DNA of 64,000 nt. It comes from Strigops habroptila (taxonomy: Eukaryota > Chordata > Aves > Psittaciformes > Psittacidae). The notes below the pieces were generated by a model. The model had not been told where the DNA came from, did not search any database, and worked only from the letters and a program-made list of their open reading frames with translations. The stretch covers positions 19,106,744 to 19,170,743 of the forward strand of contig NC_044288.2 of the NCBI RefSeq assembly GCF_004027225.2. The letters run 5' to 3'. The position numbers were made by a program, and so were the translations under genes. Below, one piece after another: positions 28,325 through 42,360 of the stretch (positions within the stretch are counted from its first letter, which is position 1; every line of letters begins with the position of its first letter).

Positions 28325-28465
28325 CCCCATCCCTGGCAGTGTTCAAGTCCAGGTTGGATGGGGCTTAGAACGATCTGCTTTAGTGGAAGGTGTCCCTGCC
28401 TGTGGCAGGGGGTTGGAACTGGATGAGCTTTAAGGTCCCTTTCAACCGAAACTGTTCTATGATTA
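28325..28465 (+). mobile_element. CR1 LINE 3'-end fragment
   Basis: The segment shows the characteristic CR1 3' end: ATCCCTGGCAGTGTTCAAGT, GGTTGGATGGGGCTT, GGTGTCCCTGCC, GGGGGTTGGAACTGGATGA, TTTAAGGTCCCTTTCAACC and a terminal TTCTATGATT. It is 5'-truncated, as usual for CR1, and has no coding capacity. It lies upstream of C1QTNF2. Confidence 0.9.
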
Positions 28466-29859
28466 AGAAGACAGGCTTATGGAGGCTTTGGGCCAAGGCA
28501 GTCCTTACTGTATTTTGCCTGGCAGTGCACACTGAGCCTCTTATCTAGTTCTGTTCTTCATCACAGCTCATCTGCACAGTACTGCACAACCTGAGCTGAA
28601 CCATCCACCAAGTCTGGCTTTGTTCTGGGGTGCAGCTGCCCCTGCAGCTGTGACTGGCCCCATCAGTGAGTTTTCAACCTTTCACTGTGCTGCGCTGCCT
28701 CTCTGGGCAGGGGGGCAGTAGCTCCATCTGTTTGTTACTACCATTCATCTTGGAAAGATAGGTAACTGTTAAAACCCTGGCCAATGCTGGTCTCCTGCCT
28801 CTGCAAAGTGAGCCACTGCTTGAAGTATAGCAAATGCCAAGGGCTTTTTTGGAGCCTTCATGCACAGTGGGAGGCTGAGCCTCCTGGGCTTGTCTCACTC
28901 CACTCCTGCATAGGGAGATAGTGATAGAAAATAATTTCTGGAATAAAGCTATTCCCGTGAACAGGCTAATGATACAGAGCAGATATTATACAGTAAAATA
29001 ACCCTCTGGATGTCTGAGCATGGAGCTGTTTGCAAATAGCTATGCTCCATGTGCATCTCCTGAGTATCTTCACTGCATCTTGAAATATTGCTCAGATGCA
29101 TCAGCAGCTGAGAGAAGATGCCCAAAATCAGGCTGATTGATGAGAGCCCATCTTTGTGCACGACCCACCTGAGACTCTGGATATTAGAAGCATTCAAAAT
29201 AGAATTAGAGTTCTGCACATGGCTACAGATATAGTAAAAAAAGAGACTTTCCCCTATACAGTATCAGTTTCTGACTACCCATGGGTAAAGGTGCTCCTGC
29301 CATCCCCTCCCCAGAACAGAAGGCCTCCCCATGCCTGGGCTGAGGATTTTCTCCTCCCTTTGCTTTGCTGGTGAGGGAGGTTATGGCCACAGTCACCAGC
29401 TCCCCAGGCCCGGTGCTCCCTGATGCGTACTGACCATGTGCTGATGGAGTCAGGCTCTCCTCCAGCTGTATGAATACGGAAACAAGCTGGTGGGGTGATG
29501 CAAGGCATCCCCTGGCCCAATTTCTTTCTTTCAGCTTCTGTAGCTGGAGTATCCCTTGGAGAAATGAGACACGAAGCCTAAAACTGTCCCACACAAATCT
29601 GTGGCTGGTTCACTGTTTGCATGATAGCTTTCTGATTAGGAGAGATCAAGCTAAAGCCAAAGGATTTTCTTCTTTTTTAAATGGAATTAGCCATGTATCA
29701 CTTTGATATAACTCCTACCCTAGGGCTAAGAGGTGTACACTCTGATGGAAAAGAGTGCTATGCATTTTAGTTTTTTCCCTTATTACACCTACGTCTGATG
29801 GTAGGGGTTTAAATATTTTACAAGAATCATGAGTTTGCATGGGCTTTCTTGTCCTGTAC

Positions 29860-29905
29860 AATCCTAGAATGATTTGGGTAGGAAGGGACATCCTGAAGTC
29901 CTGCT
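29860..29905 (-). mobile_element. Short CR1 3'-end relic
   Basis: CCTAGAATGATTTGGGTAGG followed by AAGGGACATC matches the reverse complement of the CR1 3' terminus. The similarity ends after about 45 bp, so this is a degraded, truncated copy. Confidence 0.6.
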
Positions 29906-32900
29906 AATGAAATACAGAATAGAAGTGATGATTGAAAGGCAAGAAAACTGCCTTTCACATATTTCTTCAAGCTTTGGTGCTGAAGTAAATTTGGAGTTAA
30001 ACAGAAGATGAGCTGGGATATCCCTGCCTTTCAGCCTGTTGGTGGTCTTTTGGTCAGGAAGGGTCCTGCTTGGCATTGTGTCAAACATTGGGAGGCTTTA
30101 GCATCTTCCCAGCAGTGTTATGTTTAACTCCAGCACTGGAAATAAGACGCTTAAAGTATTGTATAAATTTCATGTTGGTCTTAGTGCTCTCATCCTGGTA
30201 TTGGCTGCTGAAGGGGTTGGAAATGCATATTACATGTTCCACATCCAGTGAGCAGTGTGCTACATACTAATGCTGAGTGTGAGCCTTCAGTTCTGCGATA
30301 CGTATAATTAAGAACATGCAGAGGAGTGGGAAATGCAGAACAGATCTCCAGGCTGGATTTGGCTCTTAAGCCATTTTGTTCTTCAGTGCTCTTTTGCTTT
30401 CCTTATCCCTAAGTTTACTTGCTGCTGGTGAAAGGTGTCAGTTTAATGGCCTTGTGAGAGAGAAATCACCAGCCAGTATTACTGTGGACAGTTGAAAAAA
30501 GGCTTCTCAGTTCATGGGAAGGGAAACAAAATGTTAAAATGCCTGAGGATTGGGGAGGTCCCAAGGAAAGCTGCATCCCTGCTTCCCAGTAACCACCTCA
30601 AATGGGGCGGAAGTGAGAGGCGTCTGGAGGTGGATGACGCTAGTAAGTTGTGGCAAGGAAAAATGTCATTGTGGAGTGTAACCTGGAAAAAAGCTGGGAC
30701 TGCTTCATGTAGAGAAAGAACATGCAAGAGGGAGCACACGGCAGGAGGGCAGCTCCTTCTCTTAATGCTTCTTACCATAAGTACTTCTTCTACCTACAGA
30801 CAACCCAGCTAATTGACCTGATGAGATAAAAGAGGCAAACACAAAATGCCCCGAGGCTGGGAAGTTAGTAGCATGTGTACTTGGATAGGTGGGGAATATT
30901 GGACTACCTGGAGCCATGCTCTGACACAGCTCCTGAGTCCATGTTAATTAACGGCTCCACAAGAACATTTCATCCCACATCACAGCAGTGCGTGGGATGC
31001 AAAGCACAGTCACATTCACAAGAGGAGCTATAAATAACCTCTTAAAGAAATCTCTTTGAAAGAAAACAAACCTCATGCTGTTCCACCTTAAAAGGAAAAT
31101 TGCTCCGCGATGTAGAACGACTGATGAGCTCCAAAAAGCAAATTGGAAACAGATCAGCATCTTTCCTCTTGGCAGCATGGGCGGCAGGCCTGGCACTGGA
31201 GGCTATGCAGCGTGCTTTCAGCTGAGGTCTTACTTTTCTAATGACAATTAATGTCTTTGTTTGTTAATAGTGCTTTGGAGACTTTTTGGGCAGAACTGAT
31301 GCCTGTTGTGCGGGAGTGTGCACTGTGCCCAGCGGGTTACGAGCACTGACTGGTGGTGGAGGCGAGGAGAGCAGACCCTGCATTGTCTGATTGAGCACAG
31401 GGACTGGGAGATGGCTGTAGGAAAGGGACCTGCTGCTGAAATGCAAGCGTTCAGCTTCTCAGCATGGGGGCAGAGCACACTGGTACTGGGCACAGATTTC
31501 AATGTGGTAAAAAAGGCTAGATCAGCTTCACTTAAACTCTAGCTTTGGTGTCTGTAGCATAGGCATGGCTGGACAGGCCTTAGGGCTGCTGGGCTACAGC
31601 TTCTCCCAAGCAGAGCCTGCAAGCAGCACTAGGATTTGCTTGAGGTTAACAAGTGCATTTGTGCTGAGCTTGGGCCTTCATGTGTGACGTGCCTCTCCCT
31701 CAGTGAGATCAGATCTCAATGCTTTTCTTCCCAGTATTTAAAAATATCTATTGAGTCACTCTGAAACTATGTCTTCTGAAATACTTAGCAGCAATGGTGC
31801 TTTCTAGGTTGCTCTGAAGAAGACCCAGCCCTTGGGCTCAGGAGATGGTGCAACTCGTAGTGGGCACGTGATGGACACGGCAGCAGTAAGTTGCTCTGAG
31901 GGTCTTGAAGGAAAGACCCTTTGAGCTCCCAGTTACTAGGTAGGGTCTGGCTGAGACCTCATGTTCTGATCATAGTTGATCAGGCCTCCATCCAGAGAAA
32001 GAGGAGAGAGGCTCCAAAATGTGCTGCAAATGTCTGGGCTCAGAAGTGGAAGGATGAGGCAGACAGATGGAATGACAGGTGTCCATCAGCAGGGTTTGAG
32101 AGACAAGGTTTACCTGTGTTCTTTAGCTGAATCAATGGGAATTGTGCCATGGGTCCAAGGCATCCCCTGGGATGATTACAGTTTGTGCTGTGGATCCCAC
32201 TGGGCAATTTTGGGGGATAGTTGTCAGGAAGGGGATGATTTTGGAAAATGTTCACTGAATCTTAGAGCTAGAACACACCTTTATAGAAAATACCTCAGGG
32301 CCAATAACGCAATAAAGACAGAGTGTCTCTGGTTTGCAAGTGTGGTACATGCAGCGCTGGGTGTTTACTGGCTTCTCTTTTCCTAACAAGCCATGTGTTT
32401 AGGGGCCTTCACTATAATTACATAACAAAATGTAATGAACAACTCTGTCTGAAATGGGATGTTCCCATGGCCTTTAGGTGACACTTTCTGTTTCAGGATG
32501 TTTTGTTATCATCACTTGTTACCTCAGTGGATCCTTCTCTTTGGGCTGCAGCTCAGGCCTTGGCAGAGGCTGCCCCTTGTCCGGCTCTGCCTGCTGCTGG
32601 GGCTCAGCTTTCCTCAGGATCAAGAAATGCCAGGAGCAGTGGCTGCCTGCCTCCCGGGTGCCCAAACCAGCCTGGGTAAAGCAGACACTTGTACGCTCAG
32701 CAGGATTTGAACCTGACCCCTCCATTCTGAAACCTGAGCATCCCATGAGCTTCTGTAGCACTAATGCACTTTTGTGGAGCACCTGCGCAGGGGGACTGCA
32801 GAGCCATGCTCTCTAATAGCTTTTCTGTGCGTAGTGCTTGTCACCAGAGCTACAGTGCATCACTGTGTCACCAGAGAGCCTACATCCTCACAAGCTGTGT

Positions 32901-34263
32901 CCCCACAGAGCTCCCTACAGCCCCCAATCCTGACCTGCAGCTCCTGTTTCTCATGGCCACTACAGCCTGGGGCATGCTTGCTGCTGCTGGGGGGCCTCAC
33001 AGGCAGGAACTTGCGGGGCCACATCTGTTGCCATGTCTCCCCTATGGCTTTGGCTACCAGGACATCCCTGCTCCACATGGCTCCTGCAAGCCTTGGTGCA
33101 ACCACCCTCATCCCAGCCCTGCTGCAGGTGAGCTTCCTGAGGCACTTCACAGTGAAGAAGCCAGGACAATTCTATAGATGTGTATGCATTAAAAAGGTGT
33201 GTCTGTAAGTAAAATTTTTGCCTATAAGAATGAGATGAAGGTGCAAAGGATCAGTTGTACTTTCTGGTGCTTACGGGACAGCTGGTCTGAAGTGCCATGA
33301 GAGGGAATGTCCCTGAGGGTTTGCCGGACGTGGGCAGGTTTGGTGACATGTGCAGTGGTTGGATAGTGATTTTTGTCCAGGGAGGCCACTGTGCCATGCA
33401 GTGGTGGTGTGTGCCTGCCCATGTGGAGGAAAAGTGCAGCAGGGAAGAGAAGAGGAGACATTTTGAGGGGACTGCTGTGCAGAGGGGTGGAGGAGGATGG
33501 TGGTCTGATAGCCTGAGAGGGGACCCAGCAGTGAACAAATGACTGTGACCTTTTACTCTGTTTCCTTTCAGTACTCTTAAGGAGACTTAAACAGAACAAC
33601 CATCTTCCTACTTCACAATTTCCCAGCATACCTCAAGGTGTCCTAATTAGTCTTCAAAATAATCATTATACCTGTGAGCCTAATTCTCAGCTCTGGCGGT
33701 TGCCCTGCAGTGTCCCTGAGGTAGAAGCACAAGAGCTCTTGGCCACATGGGGCTGATGTAGATGGAATGAGGTGTGCTGCTGGTTACAGCAGCTGAAATG
33801 AATGTATTTAATTTCTGATATAAGTCAGTGAAGTAGTTACACCAGATACAAGTTTGATCTGTTATCTGCTATTGCACAAAGCAATGCCAAAGGAGATAAA
33901 GGAGAGTGATGCATCTTCTGTGCCTGAACCTGCATCACTATCTCAGCTTTAGGCATCTGGGGCTGCCTGTGCAAACCTCTTCCAGCCCTGAGCTAAACCC
34001 CTGTTACAGAACCTGCTGACTGGAGCCAGAGCAAAGGGAGAGGCTGTGGTTTTGGCTGTATGAGGTGGGTGCTCCCAGCAAAAGCCTGAGGAATGTTTCC
34101 TTCCTCGAGTACTTCTATAAGTGGCGACTGTTGCCATTATGGATTCCTGTGCAGGCGTTGCAAACCTGCGTGCTCAATGATTTAAACCTTATTTGGTCAG
34201 TTTTCGAAGTTAAGGTTAAGAGGAGGGGGGGAAGAAAAGAAAAGGCAAAGTGAATCTACTCAC

Positions 34264-34480
34264 CACAACCGATCTTTTCAGTGAGATCTTGACAGGCGCT
34301 GGAAACCACTCGGCTTTAAGCAGCTGTTTTGCTGCAGAGCCCGAGCCCTGTCCGGCCGCAGCAGCGTCCTTCGAGGGGTCTGCGGTACCGACCTCGGTCT
34401 GTGATTTTTAAGGTTTTACTCCTTTCTGTGCGGGTCGCTGGCTGCCTGCAGCAGCGCCAGGTTTTGGCTCAACGTTGCCA
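34264..34480 (-). promoter_or_regulatory. CpG cluster with splice donor; candidate C1QTNF2 first exon/promoter
   Basis: Roughly a dozen CpGs fall between about 34300 and 34480, far denser than the surrounding DNA. At its lower end the minus strand reads TTGTG|GTGAGTAG, a good splice donor (intron starting at 34263). C1QTNF2 needs an untranslated exon upstream of 27881 on this strand, so this is a plausible location about 6.4 kb away. There is no direct evidence of transcription. Confidence 0.3.
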
Positions 34481-37400
34481 AAGGCATATTTTGATTATTG
34501 TGTAATGGGTCTGCGCCTCTTCCTCTGTCACGTGGCATGGGGAGAAAGCTTTACGCACATATGGCTGGAAAGCTCTTGATGCTTGGGGAGCTTTTCCCTT
34601 TCTCTCTCTCCTTGTGTGAAAGGCTCAGGAGTTCCCTGGATTATTTCTGACTGATTCTGTCCCTCTTTGCGGTAGCTGCTGCCCGCACAAACAGCATTCA
34701 TAAAGGGATGGGAAATGCACATCAAACTAGGGAAAAACTTTGATGCTTGATCCTGGAGCATTAGCAAGGGAAGGAAACCTTGTCCTAAGGGTGGAAACTC
34801 GCTTCTGAAACAATTTAGACAAACAGGTAACGGCCGATTAGTCCAGGCTTGAATTAAAGGAGGTTGTGAAGCAGCAGCTTTGTGAATTCGGAGAGGAAAG
34901 TCCCTCAGCACTGCTACAGGTGGATGTGCGAGGCAGAACATGGAGACACTGCCATAGGGATGGCAAGGCAGGAATGCTTCTGTCTTTGGAAAAGGTTGGA
35001 ATTTTGTTTTAAGCTTGCAATGTAATTACAAATCCCCTAGCAGTTGCTTAAGGTAAGGCAGTAAAACCAGAAGCAGTGGCTGAAGTCAGACTTCAGCTTT
35101 AGCTCTGCCAACACGCAAGTATTGAGTCGCAGTAAATACCTGTCCCTTCTTGTTTTTCTGCTGCAGCAAGTCATGATGTTGATGCCCTGGCTTTATACTA
35201 GCCCATTAAACCCAGAATTTGGGTTTAAATGGTTTTAAAAGGTTTTCCTTTCAACTCTCAAAATTGATGGTGCTTCCCTCCCTGGGGAGGTGCAGAGAGA
35301 CAAACTGGGGGTGAAGAGTTTCCTGACCCCATCTCCCCTGCCCACCCCTTCCCTCCCTCCCAGTTTGCAGGTTGCTCTGTGATGCTGCTGGGGTTGGTAT
35401 GGATCAGACTGGTCTTTTTAAGTGGCTGATGGGGAGAGCCTGGGCAGGAGCTGTGAGATGACTCAGAGGTGCAGCCTGGCCCGATGGGTGCCTGGGCTGG
35501 CAGTGTGGGAGGTGATGGGGGACCTGTCACCCTGCTGGGAGGGCAGCCATGGCCCTGGGGCCATCATCACCCACACAGAGCAGGGCGCTGGTGCTCCCGG
35601 CCGCAGCCTGTGAGTGCTGGTTTTGGGTGTGTGGATCCTGCTCTGCCCCGGCCAGGATCCTGTGCAGGACTTGGGACAGGCGTGTGCTCGGTGGCAGTGC
35701 TCCAGATCCTGCCCTGCTGCTCTCCAGCCAGGGAGTATTTTCTGCTCAGTGCAGATTATCAGCTGGCTGGGAGAACGCAGGAAGTATCACTCCTTACTCT
35801 GCCAGAATTCATCCTTATCAGAGTTGTTGTGGGGTTTTTTAAGCTTTTGCCTGCACTTGCTGTCAGAATACGGTGGGAATGGATATAATGTGAAAATGAA
35901 GCATGCATACAGCCTGTTTGTGAGTTGTCATCAGTTCAGCTGCTCCTGGGAGGGGTGGGAATGTTTGCCCAAGGAAGAATGGGGCTGTTTTTGTGCTGTG
36001 CCAATATTCCCACGGACCCAGTGCTCCAGCCCCCAGCAGTGTTCCCTGCCATTGAACAACCCCGGCACTGGGGTGAGCACTGGTGGGGACACCCCAGACA
36101 TGGGCTCTGGGAGCTGCTCTCCCCTGGAGCAGCTCTGGTGATCAGTCAGATATGAATTCTCACTCTTTGCTTGTTTCTATAAGGTTTGTAGGAAGCCGGT
36201 TCTCTTGGAGAGCCTCTTCCACTGGCTTGTGAGGCTGGAGTCAGCCAAAAGGCTCAAGGCATTGCATGTGCACAGGTTCTGCCTCATGTTTCTTGTGAAA
36301 CCAGATAAGAACTTCCTGTGAGCTTTGCTGGAGTGCCAGTTGGGTTGCCCTGGGAAGCCACAGAGGTTTCCTGGGATGCTTGAGGAGAAAAAGCTCTTAC
36401 TCTTCTCCTGAACCTGCCCCATGGCAGCTGTGCTGGGGCACTGAGCTTTGGGATGGGTGTGAAACGGGCCAGGGATGAAATGATGCCTGAAAATACAGCA
36501 GTCCTGCTGGGCACTTCAAGGTGTGCCTGGGGAATTCGTGGTTACTGGTGATTTTGTGCCCAGATCTGCAGCTTGTTGAAGGCAGCAAGAGCCTGACCTA
36601 GTTCAGCGGTGTGGGGAGAGACAGCGCTGGGAAGCTCCTGCCAGGCAGATGGAAAATATGTCTGTGCTGCAGTGCTGCGTCGAGCTCACCCGGGGTCCCA
36701 GACAGCTCTGCTGCAGAACATGCTTGGCAGCACACTGTGTTAAACAAACTGCCCGTCCACAATGAAACAGAGCAGCCTTGAGACTCCGTTCTCAGTTCAT
36801 TTTGTTTCAGATAGACAGGGAAACATAACAAGGGAAAGTGTCCCTTCTGTGCTTCTTTTTGGCAATAGTCTCCCTGCCGTGACTAACATGGTTTTTATCG
36901 CTGAGCATGGAGAATGCGGCTCGATGCAGTGCAGGAGCTGGCTCGGTCTGATCCCGCCTTGGCAGACCCCAATGTGTCAGGCGGGGTGATGGGTCCCCAC
37001 TGCTGGGGCCTGTTGTGGTGCTCCCTCCTCAGCAGTGAAGCCATCCTGCCCGTGTTGCCCCTCGTTGCCCCCACACCAGCCTCAGAGGTGCTGCCTCGCC
37101 TGGGCTGGACCAAGGATCTTGTGCCCTTGCCCATGCCCCCGGCACAACACACTCTGGTTTGACATCCTTCAGATGAAGCTTGTTGCTCACGTGGCAAGGG
37201 TAAGGTGCATCATCCAGCACCTACAGAGTAAAAAGCGTAATTTTAGCTGTGCTATCGCCTGAGCACATGCTTTGGGTGGGAAACGTGTGCCCAAAGGTGG
37301 GTGACCACATCCCAGCGGGGAAGGATCTTCCCTTGTTTGCTTTCTGAGTGTTGATGTGTTTCACCATTACAGATACTGACCTTGCAGCAATGACTGTAAC

Positions 37401-40400
37401 CAAATAAAATGACTCAGCAAATGCCAAACTAGCTGCAGTTCACCCAGGGGCTGGAGACAGCCTGAAATAACAGCCTCCCCTTGCACTGGGCAATGGCAGT
37501 GAAGTGTCCCTCTCTTCAAAGATGAGTGTAGGTGCTTTGAGTGGGTTTTTTTGAGATCCTAATGGGAGGGGAAAAGCATTTTTCTGCCTGACAGACCTCC
37601 TGGCTTAGTGTGGAATGGTGATTTGAGTAATTTTTATTGCCCTGCCTAAAAGGAGTTTGAAGTCTGTGAGCAGTCTTCAGAGAGTGATTGTCCCTTTCCA
37701 AAAGCCCCCATAAAAATGAATCAAATCTCTGTTTAAACCTAAAGGATGCCCTTGAGACCATTAGCTCTGCTTAGGAACTACAGTCCTAACCCATTAAGAT
37801 AAAAATAAATAGAGCTTATTTTAGGAAGAGGGAAGTGGGAACCAGCCCAAGCACCAGTGAGCCACAGCAGGCGCAGTGCAGATGTGTTAAGGTTGGGTTT
37901 TTCTTTTGTCTCATGCACCTTCTCATTCAAAGTGAAACTCAGCAATCTTTTTAATTTGCCACAATTGGCTCCTGCCTTAGTATCTAACAACATACTTGGA
38001 CAAGAAAAGACTCTTCTGAAAATGCCATGTATTTCCCAAATACATATTAGTCTGTAGCAGCATCAGCAGCAATCCCAGTACCTGGGGACACGGGCAGCAT
38101 TTGCCCAAGCCAGGACAGCCAGTGACAAATGCCACTTACCCATGTCACGGTACAGTGCCTCTGACCTTCAGGGCAAAGCAGCACCCCCCAGAGATGAATG
38201 AACAATTACTCATGTTGCATGCAAGCAGTGACAGTCTGTGCAGAACGTAATAGCTACAGCTAAAATCCCCTTTCCTGCTGCTGCTTCCCAAGCAGAGAAT
38301 TTTGCTTTAGAGCTGGCTTTTCTGTTCTCAGAGAATTGGCAACTGAATAAAATTAAGTCTTTCAGCCATTCCTCAAGTATTGGGAAAATACGAGTGTATC
38401 AGCAGAATATACTGCAGGGCTGTGCTGCCTCCTGGGTGTTAAAACCCCCAGCGCTTTTGCTTCTGCACAACGCCCAGTGTAAGACTTGTCAAAGCATGAA
38501 GGGGCAGCCGAGCAAAGCCAGGAGCCAGCTGAAGGCACCATTTTCCCCCCTCAGCTTGGGTCTCATGCAGCCCAAAGGCTGATGGCATCACCCCTTCCCA
38601 ATGAGGATGTGCAGAACCAGAAGCAATGTTCACATGAAGCAGCTTCTCCACCCGTGCTGCTCTAACAGCTGCCCTGCTAATAGGACACTACAATGGATGA
38701 TGTCGACCCCAGGCCTTCTGCTCCAGCATCCGCTCCCCAATGCACTGGTAGCACACGTTGTAGCAGCTTGTGGATAAAAAGCAGCAATGGGTTAAAACTC
38801 TGCTGTGAGGTGGTGCTGGAGCTCTACTTCCAGCTTTATGTAAAAAATTGAGAACAAACGCATGTGCAAATGTGATAGGGCTGAAAATGCATCCGAAAAC
38901 AAGTCCCACTCACAGGAGAGGTGATGGGAGATGACAGAGCAACGGGCTGAGGACTGCGCTTAGATCCACATGCCATGCAGATGAGTGGCTGGGTGGAGGC
39001 TGATTCTGAAATGCTCTGCAACTACTTTTAAGACTTTGTAGGCTGGAAATTCTGGGTTTGCAAACCTGTCCACTGAGCAAGGTTTTCTTAGGCACAGTGA
39101 ATTTCCCCTCTGTTCCACTGAGGTCTGAATTGTGCTGGTATTTTGCAAGAAGCAAAAACTATCTCTGTCTACTGACCCTGATTGGGTCATCTAAGAGATG
39201 TGAACAAATCTCTTCCATGTAAAATAACTAGTTTAAGTTAGAATGATATTTCTGTCTATTTCTTTGTTACATCTGCCAAAAGAGGAGCGCTAACAGAGCA
39301 ACAGGGAGTTGCCTGCATGTAGTTCAGGCCATGGCGTTTTGGCCTGTATGGCGTAACTCAGGTTATACCCAGAAGTGATAGAGAAAACTGCAGCTACTGG
39401 TTTGTAGTAGGCACTAGTGAGCACAGAAAATAGTCTCTTCTGCTGTTTCTTTATCCTAAAAGTTGAGCTCCATTTCATCCTTAATGAATTGCTATCATTC
39501 CTGCTTTTTTCTGATCCCTCAGCAGCCTAAACTAATTACACTCACACACAACAGTGCATCTCTAACTCACTCAGGAAAGCCATAAAGATCCAATTACAAA
39601 TAAAGGTGGAGACAGTAAAAGAGCTACCTTCTGGCACGCCTCGGAAAGCAACGCAGACTGCTAAACTTTCCAACAAAAAATAAAAGAGAACATTTTAATC
39701 TGCATCTTTCAAAAATGCAAACGTCTACACATCAGCTGGCTGGCTCAGTCTGCAGCCTGAGCCTGCCTCCAACAACCAGAACTCAACAGGATGAAAAATG
39801 AGGCAATCGAAGCACTTGTTGAAAAGGGAGTTGAGAAAATAATGTCTGAGCTTTGCCAAGGGCAAGATTCAGAGAAAGCTGCTGGCTCTGTCTTGTACCA
39901 CGATTTGAGGATTTGACTGGTCTGTGTTACCAGGCTAAGGTGTTTCCTCTCACCTCGCCTCCTTGTGCATGCGAAACCAGTTCTCACTTCAGCTACCTCT
40001 GCTAGGGTATGCTTGTTTTCACTGTATGTTCAGTTTTGTCCAAGCTAGCCTACAAACTTGCTTCAAATTCATTTTAGAAAGGAAAGAATTCTTCTTGTGC
40101 AATAGGGAATATGCAGTCATATTGCATGCCAAATTCGAGGGGAAGCAGATGGAGGAAAATTAATCCTCATGATCAGATCCACAGTGTTCTTTAACATTTA
40201 ACCTTTATGATATAAATAGGACAACATGTTTTAAGCTTTATTTGTCCTTTAACTGTTGAGTCTGATCCAGACGAGATCTACTCTGCATCATTCACAAGCT
40301 CAAGGAACTGTATTTTCAATAAAATGCCACTAATTGCTTTTTCCCCCCGAGCTGCCTTTCTGCTTCTCCAGAGGAAACTGGTCCATCTTCCCCATCGGCT

Positions 40401-41779
40401 CTCTCTTGGCAGGGTGAGACAGGGCATGGCCCAAAGTCAGCTACAGTCATGTCTTTGGGTATTGAAAAGCAAAATCCATGCACACGAGCATATGCTCAGG
40501 GTGGAATTCAGTATGTTTATTTGTAATAAACAGATCTCCCTATAGCACTGAACATGCTACATTGACTTCTACATGAACCTTTAATTCTCTCCCCATTTTT
40601 CTCTTGAACATAAGAAAAATACTCACTAAACAAGCATCTAAACCTGAACTTTACAGGCTGCCTGGATTGGTGAATTATTTGTTCTGCATTCTAAATTGCT
40701 CTTTTCAGTGTTATTTCTGAATTGCCTCCTTCATAAATAATCAAGTCTGTAGCTACTTTTAGAAAGGTATCTTAATAGCTCAAGGAACTGCTGTAATAGA
40801 CCCTTCTTCTACCTCACCTTCCCAATTGCCTTGGCACTGACCAAGACAACAGCAGTTGGTATCTCTGCAGCTGGACATACGCTGGCCAGAACTTCAGATG
40901 TTACAGCCCTGAGAAGAATAACAGTTTACAGTTCAAATCAGCTAATTTGGAAAAATCCAAGGACAGTTTGCATTCAGGTCATACCAAAGGATCTCTGGAG
41001 CACAGTAAATAACCTAAAATGTTGATCATCAATGAGAATATCACAAATAGTTTTAATATAGAACTACACTGCAGCCTAATGCAGAATTTCCATTATTAGC
41101 TATGTATGCTAAATTAAAACACTCAAATCCTCAAAGCACCTGTGAAATCACACACATGACACTTAAATGTATGTTTATTGTATGTAATGACTTGTGGAAA
41201 AGACCAGTTTTTTGTTTAAATTATCCATAACCTAGAGAGGTCGAGACATGAGCTGATGTGGAAACTTAGAACGTGAGTCACTAGTATAGCAGAAGGAAAA
41301 CTCTATCCCTAATATTTCCCCCCTCCTCTGACTGTCTAAATCCACATGGTCTGTGAAAACATAAAAGCAATTTCTGCAAAAGCTGATTTCTATTTTCTGA
41401 AGATTTTCTTTCCTGCTACTTGTTATTAACAATTCCACCCCGAGATCTTTGATCTCACTACTTGGGTTTGTTTTCTTGCAAGTGCCAAATCAGGTTTTAA
41501 AAATAAATGCCCACAGTCAGATGTACAAGTCTTATAAAATAAAATCGGCATCCAGAATTAGCATTTTTGTAACAAAAATAAAGGGGAAGCAGACTTGGAG
41601 AAAATCTAATAAAAAAAGGAAAGCAGCTTTACAGGTACAACATGTTACAGCTATAACACTGTTTCACTTTCTGCCAGTAACTTTAACTTCCTTCATTGTT
41701 TACAAAGTGGAAATTCTAATCAGATTCTTCATTTTAAGAAGAAAAGCCAGGATTACAGCCTCTTCAGCCTTACCATTAA

Positions 41780-41804
41780 TATAACCACATTAAATGTGGT
41801 TATA
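41780..41804. repeat. 25-bp near-perfect palindrome
   Basis: TATAACCACATT at 41780-41791 and its exact reverse complement AATGTGGTTATA at 41793-41804 are separated by one A. It lies about 1 kb beyond the SLU7 stop codon, possibly in a long 3' UTR or just downstream. The half-site ACCACA resembles a RUNX core (both arms). Confidence 0.85.
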
Positions 41805-42360
41805 AAAGCCATGTTTAATCAGACAGTTTAAGCCATAACAGAAATGATTTGTAAGCCTTCCAACTCTAAAGTCATGCTGTGAAGTTTTTTACGCTTCTCC
41901 AACTTTTAATAATCCAAGGGGAAAACTCCCAGTTTAAGGACTAATATTGCCAAACACACAGCAGATGATGCTTTACATTGTCAAAAGATATTAGAGCCTA
42001 ACACTTGGTATTACATCAAGCAACAGGATTCTGGAAGTTATAAGGGTGAGATGAAGACTGTTATCAAAAGAACTTGGATCTCTGCAACTGAAATTTGTAT
42101 GTTAACATCTGCAGAAATAGAATTTAAAAGCTCTACAGTCAGCTTCTATTGAAAAGGCTGGACAGCATTTAAAATATTCCTATTAATTTAACAAAAACTG
42201 TACAAAGTTATCAGTTTTTACATTTCCAAAATAATTACTACAAAGTGATTGAGAGAAAATCTATTTCTCCTTTTAAAGCCATGTGACAAGCAACTCCCCT
42301 TATAAAGAAGAGGATTCAGTAGTTGAATACTTTACCTGTTGTAGTATTTTTGCAACAATT

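Larger units (their letters stand above)
27882..42360. other. Non-coding stretch from C1QTNF2 upstream region to SLU7 3' end
   Basis: About 14.5 kb in which no protein family is recognisable. It contains C1QTNF2 upstream sequence (with an unlocated 5' UTR exon), two CR1 fragments, a CpG cluster at about 34.3-34.5 kb and a palindrome at 41780. GC-rich stretches at 32.4-33.2, 35.4-36.2 and 36.9-37.2 kb give ORFs of 80-175 codons with no recognisable domain and overlapping shadows in several frames, so I do not call them genes. Confidence 0.5.

Noticed and set aside
32250-32320. GAATCTTAGAGCTAGAA stretch considered as an old LINE or SINE relic
   Set aside because: The similarity is too short to assign to any family by eye.
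32459-33208. Cluster of ORFs of 80-144 codons on both strands
   Set aside because: Cys- and Leu-rich but without family motifs, and open in several frames at once, as expected by chance in GC-richer DNA.
35614-36141. 175-codon plus-strand ORF with overlapping ORFs
   Set aside because: There is no recognisable domain, no Gly-X-Y or transmembrane logic, and competing open frames overlap it on the same strand. Probably non-coding.
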